DNA of 64,000 bases. Origin: Sphingomonas taxi (GTDB lineage Bacteria > Pseudomonadota > Alphaproteobacteria > Sphingomonadales > Sphingomonadaceae). The stretch's first letter is position 1; the number at the start of each line of letters is the position of its first letter. A model generated the notes under the pieces. It did no database searches. It saw only the letters and a program-made list of their open reading frames with translations, and was not told the origin of the DNA. The stretch spans positions 3,281,001 to 3,345,000 of the forward strand of contig NZ_CP009571.1 in assembly GCF_000764535.1 (NCBI RefSeq), read 5' to 3'. Shown piece after piece: positions 60,971-64,000 of this stretch. Made by a program: the position numbers and the translations under genes.

Positions 60971-61933
60971 TCAGCCACAATTGGCGGAGGCCTCGCGCAC
61001 GAACCGGGCCGTCGCCTCCGGCGCGGTGATCGGGATCATATGGCCACCCGGCACGATCGCGATCCGCGCGCCCGGAATGATCGCCGCGGTGCGCTCGCCA
61101 TGGCGGACCGGGTCGAGGATCGCGTCGTCGCGGCCGAACAGGATCGCGGTCGGCACCGTCAGCGACGGATAGTGCGCCGCGATCCCCTCGATCTCCTGCG
61201 CCGCGGCGGCGAGGTCGGCGGCGGCGGCGGCGATATTGGCGGGCCGCTGCGACAAGGCGCCGCCGCCGCGGGTGACGAAGTCGGCCGGCGGCGCCTCCGG
61301 CGCGAACACCGCCGCCAGCGTCCGCTCGGCGGTCAGCCGGCTGAGCGGCGTCGCGATCGTCTGCGCGAACAGCCGGCGCACCCCCGGCGGGATCGCCGCC
61401 AGTCCCTTGAACGCCTCGGGCACGTCGTCCTGCGGCTGGGTGAGCGGGGCGATCAGCGCGAGGCCGCGGACCAGTTCGGGCCGCTGGATGGCGAGCGACA
61501 GCGCCAGCGCACCGCCCAGCGAATGGCCGACGACCAGCGGCCGCTCGATGCCGAGCAGGTCGATGAACCGGCCGAGGATCGCCGCCTGTGCGGCGATGCC
61601 GGGCTCGCCCCCGTCGTCGGCGACCGAATAGCCCGAACCCGGCCGGTCGACCAGGATGACGCGATGGTCGGCGGCGAGCGGCGCAAGCATGCCGTAGCTG
61701 AAGTTGCGCACTTGCCCGCCGAGGCCGTGGACCATGACGATCGCCGGCCCGCTGCCGCGGTCGACGTAATGGAGCCGGGCGCCCTCGACCTGGAGGTGGC
61801 GGCCGTCCTGCGGCACCAGCCGCTCCGCCGCGCGTGCCACCCGCTCCGAATAGAGCGACAGGCCGATCCCGCCCGCGCCGAGCGCGGACGCCCCGATCAA
61901 ACCCGCCAGGCTCCAGCGTGTCCCGCCGATCAT
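60971..61933 (-). CDS. Alpha/beta hydrolase with N-terminal membrane anchor
   Basis: A 320-residue alpha/beta-hydrolase. An N-terminal hydrophobic segment (SLAGLIGASALGAGGIGLSL) is an uncleaved anchor or signal. The oxyanion region is VMVHGLGGQVRNF, the nucleophile elbow VGHSLGGALAL, the Asp FGRDDAILD, and the His GGHMIPITAPE. It resembles lysophospholipase/esterase types; the substrate is unknown. It is 58 bp downstream of the Rieske gene on the same strand and ends at an intrinsic terminator. Confidence 0.9.
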   Translation of the reverse strand: MIGGTRWSLAGLIGASALGAGGIGLSLYSERVARAAERLVPQDGRHLQVEGARLHYVDRGSGPAIVMVHGLGGQVRNFSYGMLAPLAADHRVILVDRPGSGYSVADDGGEPGIAAQAAILGRFIDLLGIERPLVVGHSLGGALALSLAIQRPELVRGLALIAPLTQPQDDVPEAFKGLAAIPPGVRRLFAQTIATPLSRLTAERTLAAVFAPEAPPADFVTRGGGALSQRPANIAAAAADLAAAAQEIEGIAAHYPSLTVPTAILFGRDDAILDPVRHGERTAAIIPGARIAIVPGGHMIPITAPEATARFVREASANCG

Positions 61934-61991
61934 CTCCGTGCCTCCTCAACCCCCGCGCCAGCGGCGGAGTGTAGCAGCGGCGGGCGATTTG

Positions 61992-62348
61992 TCAGGCGGT
62001 CGTGACGACCCCGTCGACCACCGCGACCGGCCACGCGCCGAGCCGCTGGCCGAGGCACGGGCCGCCGACGCACAGCCCGTCGTCGAGCGTGAACAGTGCG
62101 CCGTGCCAGCTGCACGCGATCAGATCGCCGGCGGGGGTCAGATAATCGTCCAGCGTCTGCGCCAGCGGCACGCCGGCATGCGGGCAGCGGTCGACATAGC
62201 CGACGACGCCGTCGCCGCGGCGGACGACGAAGCCGTGGAAGCGCCCGGCGCGCATCTGGAGCACGAAATTGCGCGCCTTGCCGTCGGCGATCTCGGCGAG
62301 CGGCGCCAGCGCGACGCCGGCGGGGGTGGCGGACAGGCGTTCGCTCAC
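61992..62348 (-). CDS. Rieske [2Fe-2S] domain protein
   Basis: A 118-residue Rieske ferredoxin-like protein. The cluster ligands are CPHAGVPL (Cys, His) and CSWHGALF (Cys, His). The rest of the small beta-sandwich is GFVVRRGDGVVGYVDR and a C-terminal ending VVDGVVTTA. The GTG at 62348 overlaps the stop of maiA (GTGA), so it is coupled to the homogentisate genes. It may supply electrons to an oxygenase or serve as a pathway accessory; its partner is unknown. Confidence 0.88.
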   Translation of the reverse strand: MSERLSATPAGVALAPLAEIADGKARNFVLQMRAGRFHGFVVRRGDGVVGYVDRCPHAGVPLAQTLDDYLTPAGDLIACSWHGALFTLDDGLCVGGPCLGQRLGAWPVAVVDGVVTTA

Positions 62349-62974
62349 GCGTCGGCGTCGGGCTGGCGGCTGGGGTGGGCGGCTTCGGCGCGCGCCGCGG
62401 TCCGCGAGGCCGTGGCGACGAGGCGGGGGTAGGGGCCGGTATCCACCCCGAACCGGACCGCCGAATAGAGCGCCGGCACGGTGACGCAATCGGCGAGCGT
62501 CGGTGCGTCGCCATAAGCGAAATCGCCGCCGTGGCGCGCGATCAGCGCCTCGATCGCCGCGAAGCCATCGGTCATCCAATGCGCCATCCACGCGTTGACC
62601 TGCGGTTCCGACGCGTCGAAATCCTGTCGCAGCGCCTTGAGCGTGCGCAGATTGTGGAGCGGGTGGACGTCGGTGGCGAGCGTCGCCACCATCGCGCGGA
62701 CGATCGCCCGGCCGTCGGCATTGCCGGGCAGCAGCGGCGGCGACGGGAAACGCTCGTCGAGCCATTCGAGGATCGCGACGCTCTGCGTCAGGACCAGGCC
62801 GTCGACCTCCAGCGCCGGCACCAGCCGCTGCGGGTTGAGCGCGGCATAGGCCGGGTCGGCCTGTCCGCCGGTGCGCAGGTCGTAATTGACCTGCTCATAG
62901 GCCAGCCCCTTCAGCGCCAGCGCGATCCGCACCCGATAGGCGGCGCCCGAGCGCCAATAGCCGTGAAGGATCAC
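62345..62974 (-). CDS. maiA: Maleylacetoacetate isomerase (zeta-class GST)
   Basis: Isomerises maleylacetoacetate to fumarylacetoacetate with glutathione, the step after HmgA. 209 residues. The zeta motif is [21 protein letters not shown], the glutathione site [29 protein letters not shown], and the C-terminal helix region [13 protein letters not shown]. The GTG at 62974 overlaps the hmgA stop. Its C-terminal 15 residues are a charged tail ([10 protein letters not shown]). Confidence 0.94.
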   Translation of the reverse strand: MILHGYWRSGAAYRVRIALALKGLAYEQVNYDLRTGGQADPAYAALNPQRLVPALEVDGLVLTQSVAILEWLDERFPSPPLLPGNADGRAIVRAMVATLATDVHPLHNLRTLKALRQDFDASEPQVNAWMAHWMTDGFAAIEALIARHGGDFAYGDAPTLADCVTVPALYSAVRFGVDTGPYPRLVATASRTAARAEAAHPSRQPDADA

Positions 62975-64000
62975 GCCGCCGGGCTTTGCGGCAGCACCGC
63001 CTTGGGGAAGTCCGCCCATACCGCGTCGTAATCGAGCTGGGCATGGTGGAGCGCGTGGTGGGTCGGCCGGTAGGGCCAGCAGCTCTCCAGCATGAACGCC
63101 ATCGTGCCGTCGATCTTGTGCGGCTTGAGCTCGGCGGCGGAGGCGCCCTGCCAGCTCGCCAGATCGGGGCCGTGCCCGGCCATCAGATTGTGGAGGCTGA
63201 TCCCGCCCGGCGCGAAGCCGTGTGCCTTCGCGTCATAGGCGCCGGTGATCAGGCCCATCGCCTCGGACATGACGTTGCGGTGGAACCAGGGCGGCCGGAA
63301 CGTGTCCTCGGCGACCATCCAGCGCGGCGGGAAGATGACGAAATCGGCATTGGCGCGGCCCGGCACGTCGCTCGGGCTGGTCAGCAGCGTGAAGATCGAG
63401 GGGTCGGGATGGTCGAAGCTCACCGTGTTGATCGTGTTGAACCGCGCGAGGTCGTAGCGCCACGGCGCGAGATTGCCGTGCCACGCCACCACGTCGAGCG
63501 GGCTGTGGTCGAGCGTCGTCGTCCACAGTGATCCCATGAACTTCTGGATCACTTCGGTCGGTTCGTCGCGATCCTCGAACCAGGCGACCGGCGTCTCGAA
63601 ATCGCGCGGGTTGGCGAGGCCGTTGGCGCCGATCGGGCCGAGGTCGGGCAGCCGGAACAGGCTGCCGTGATTCTCGCAGACATAGCCCTTGGCGCTGCCA
63701 TCGGGCAGCAGCGCGCGGAAGCGCACGCCGCGCGGGATCAGCGCGATCTGGCCGGGCGCGACCATCATCCGGCCAAGCTCGGTCAACAGTTCGAGCCGCC
63801 CCTCCTGCGGCACGAACAGCAACTCGCCGTCGGCATCGGTGAAGACGCGCGCGGTCATGTCGGCATTGGCGGCATAGACGTGGAGCGCCACGCCCTCGAG
63901 ATCGGCGGGGTCGCGGTTGGCGAGCATCGTCGTCATGCCGTCGATCAGGTCGGTGTCCACCGGTGCATCGGGGCACGGGTCCCAGCGCAGCCGGTTGGGG
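62971..64000 (-). CDS. hmgA: Homogentisate 1,2-dioxygenase (5' end outside window)
   Basis: Opens the ring of homogentisate in tyrosine/phenylalanine breakdown. About 343 residues are visible; the start lies beyond the right edge, where the frame reads NRLRWDP, a typical internal HmgA segment. Visible motifs are [37 protein letters not shown], and the iron site [16 protein letters not shown] with [13 protein letters not shown]. The stop overlaps maiA (GTGA), and a Rieske gene follows. Full-length family members are about 430 residues. Confidence 0.96.
   Translation of the reverse strand, partial: PNRLRWDPCPDAPVDTDLIDGMTTMLANRDPADLEGVALHVYAANADMTARVFTDADGELLFVPQEGRLELLTELGRMMVAPGQIALIPRGVRFRALLPDGSAKGYVCENHGSLFRLPDLGPIGANGLANPRDFETPVAWFEDRDEPTEVIQKFMGSLWTTTLDHSPLDVVAWHGNLAPWRYDLARFNTINTVSFDHPDPSIFTLLTSPSDVPGRANADFVIFPPRWMVAEDTFRPPWFHRNVMSEAMGLITGAYDAKAHGFAPGGISLHNLMAGHGPDLASWQGASAAELKPHKIDGTMAFMLESCWPYRPTHHALHHAQLDYDAVWADFPKAVLPQSPAA

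Overview
The window is a dense, very GC-rich bacterial chromosome segment. Gene content and protein style point to an alphaproteobacterium of the Sphingomonadales, most likely Sphingomonas or a close relative. Supporting evidence includes the dciA-thioredoxin-thioredoxin-smc cluster divergent from mutY, the proA/nadD/rsfS/rlmH/envC/ctpA run, an HWE-type histidine kinase, TonB-receptor and GH43 genes, and several families of intergenic palindromes. No phage, IS element, CRISPR array or rRNA was seen. One tRNA (Thr, anticodon GGT) is present.

Layout. 1-10.6 kb: end of a TonB-dependent receptor coupled to a tyrosine phosphatase; an MFS transporter and aldo/keto reductase divergent from a LysR regulator; a three-gene HWE kinase / receiver / winged-helix signalling operon; a secreted GH43-CBM6 arabinanase-like enzyme; a SirB1-type protein. 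10.6-17.4 kb: WYL regulator, GST, DUF1624 membrane protein, a second GH43 enzyme, an HxlR/SDR divergent pair, and an ECF41 sigma factor with its carboxymuconolactone-decarboxylase partner. That pair is preceded by a near-ideal ECF41 promoter. 17.1-29.3 kb: tRNA-Thr, X-Pro aminopeptidase, a phosphoribosyltransferase, a trans-sulfuration enzyme, a coupled MidA/GNAT/YfiH cluster, lgt, an acyl-CoA ligase, a DUF3667 protein and proA. 29.3-34 kb: a ParD/ParE-type toxin-antitoxin pair lying between proA and nadD, then rsfS, rlmH, envC-like and ctpA. 34-42 kb: dsbB, coq7, membrane proteins, DedA, a second aldo/keto reductase, and a DNA-repair-like locus (DUF4130-UdgX fusion, hemerythrin, radical SAM protein).

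42.3-51.2 kb: smc, two DsbA-like proteins and dciA on the minus strand; mutY, a serine beta-lactamase-like enzyme and nudC on the plus strand. 51.3-57.9 kb: a uronate/mannoside catabolic locus (GH130, uxuB-type reductase, LacI regulator, uxaC, kdgK); uxuA is not in the window. 57.9-64 kb: RarD-like permease, small proteins, a winged-helix regulator paralogous to the one at 7.9 kb, gamma-carbonic anhydrase, an alpha/beta hydrolase, and the tyrosine/homogentisate pathway genes maiA and hmgA with a Rieske protein. hmgA runs off the right edge.

Neighbouring genes are very often coupled by ATGA/GTGA overlaps. Nearly every intergenic gap over about 150 bp is filled by one of at least five families of inverted-repeat elements. 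One family has supplied the last codons of the LacI-type regulator, and another is nested inside a different family upstream of smc. Starts were chosen by eye from Shine-Dalgarno spacing, overlaps and family N-termini. No database search was possible.
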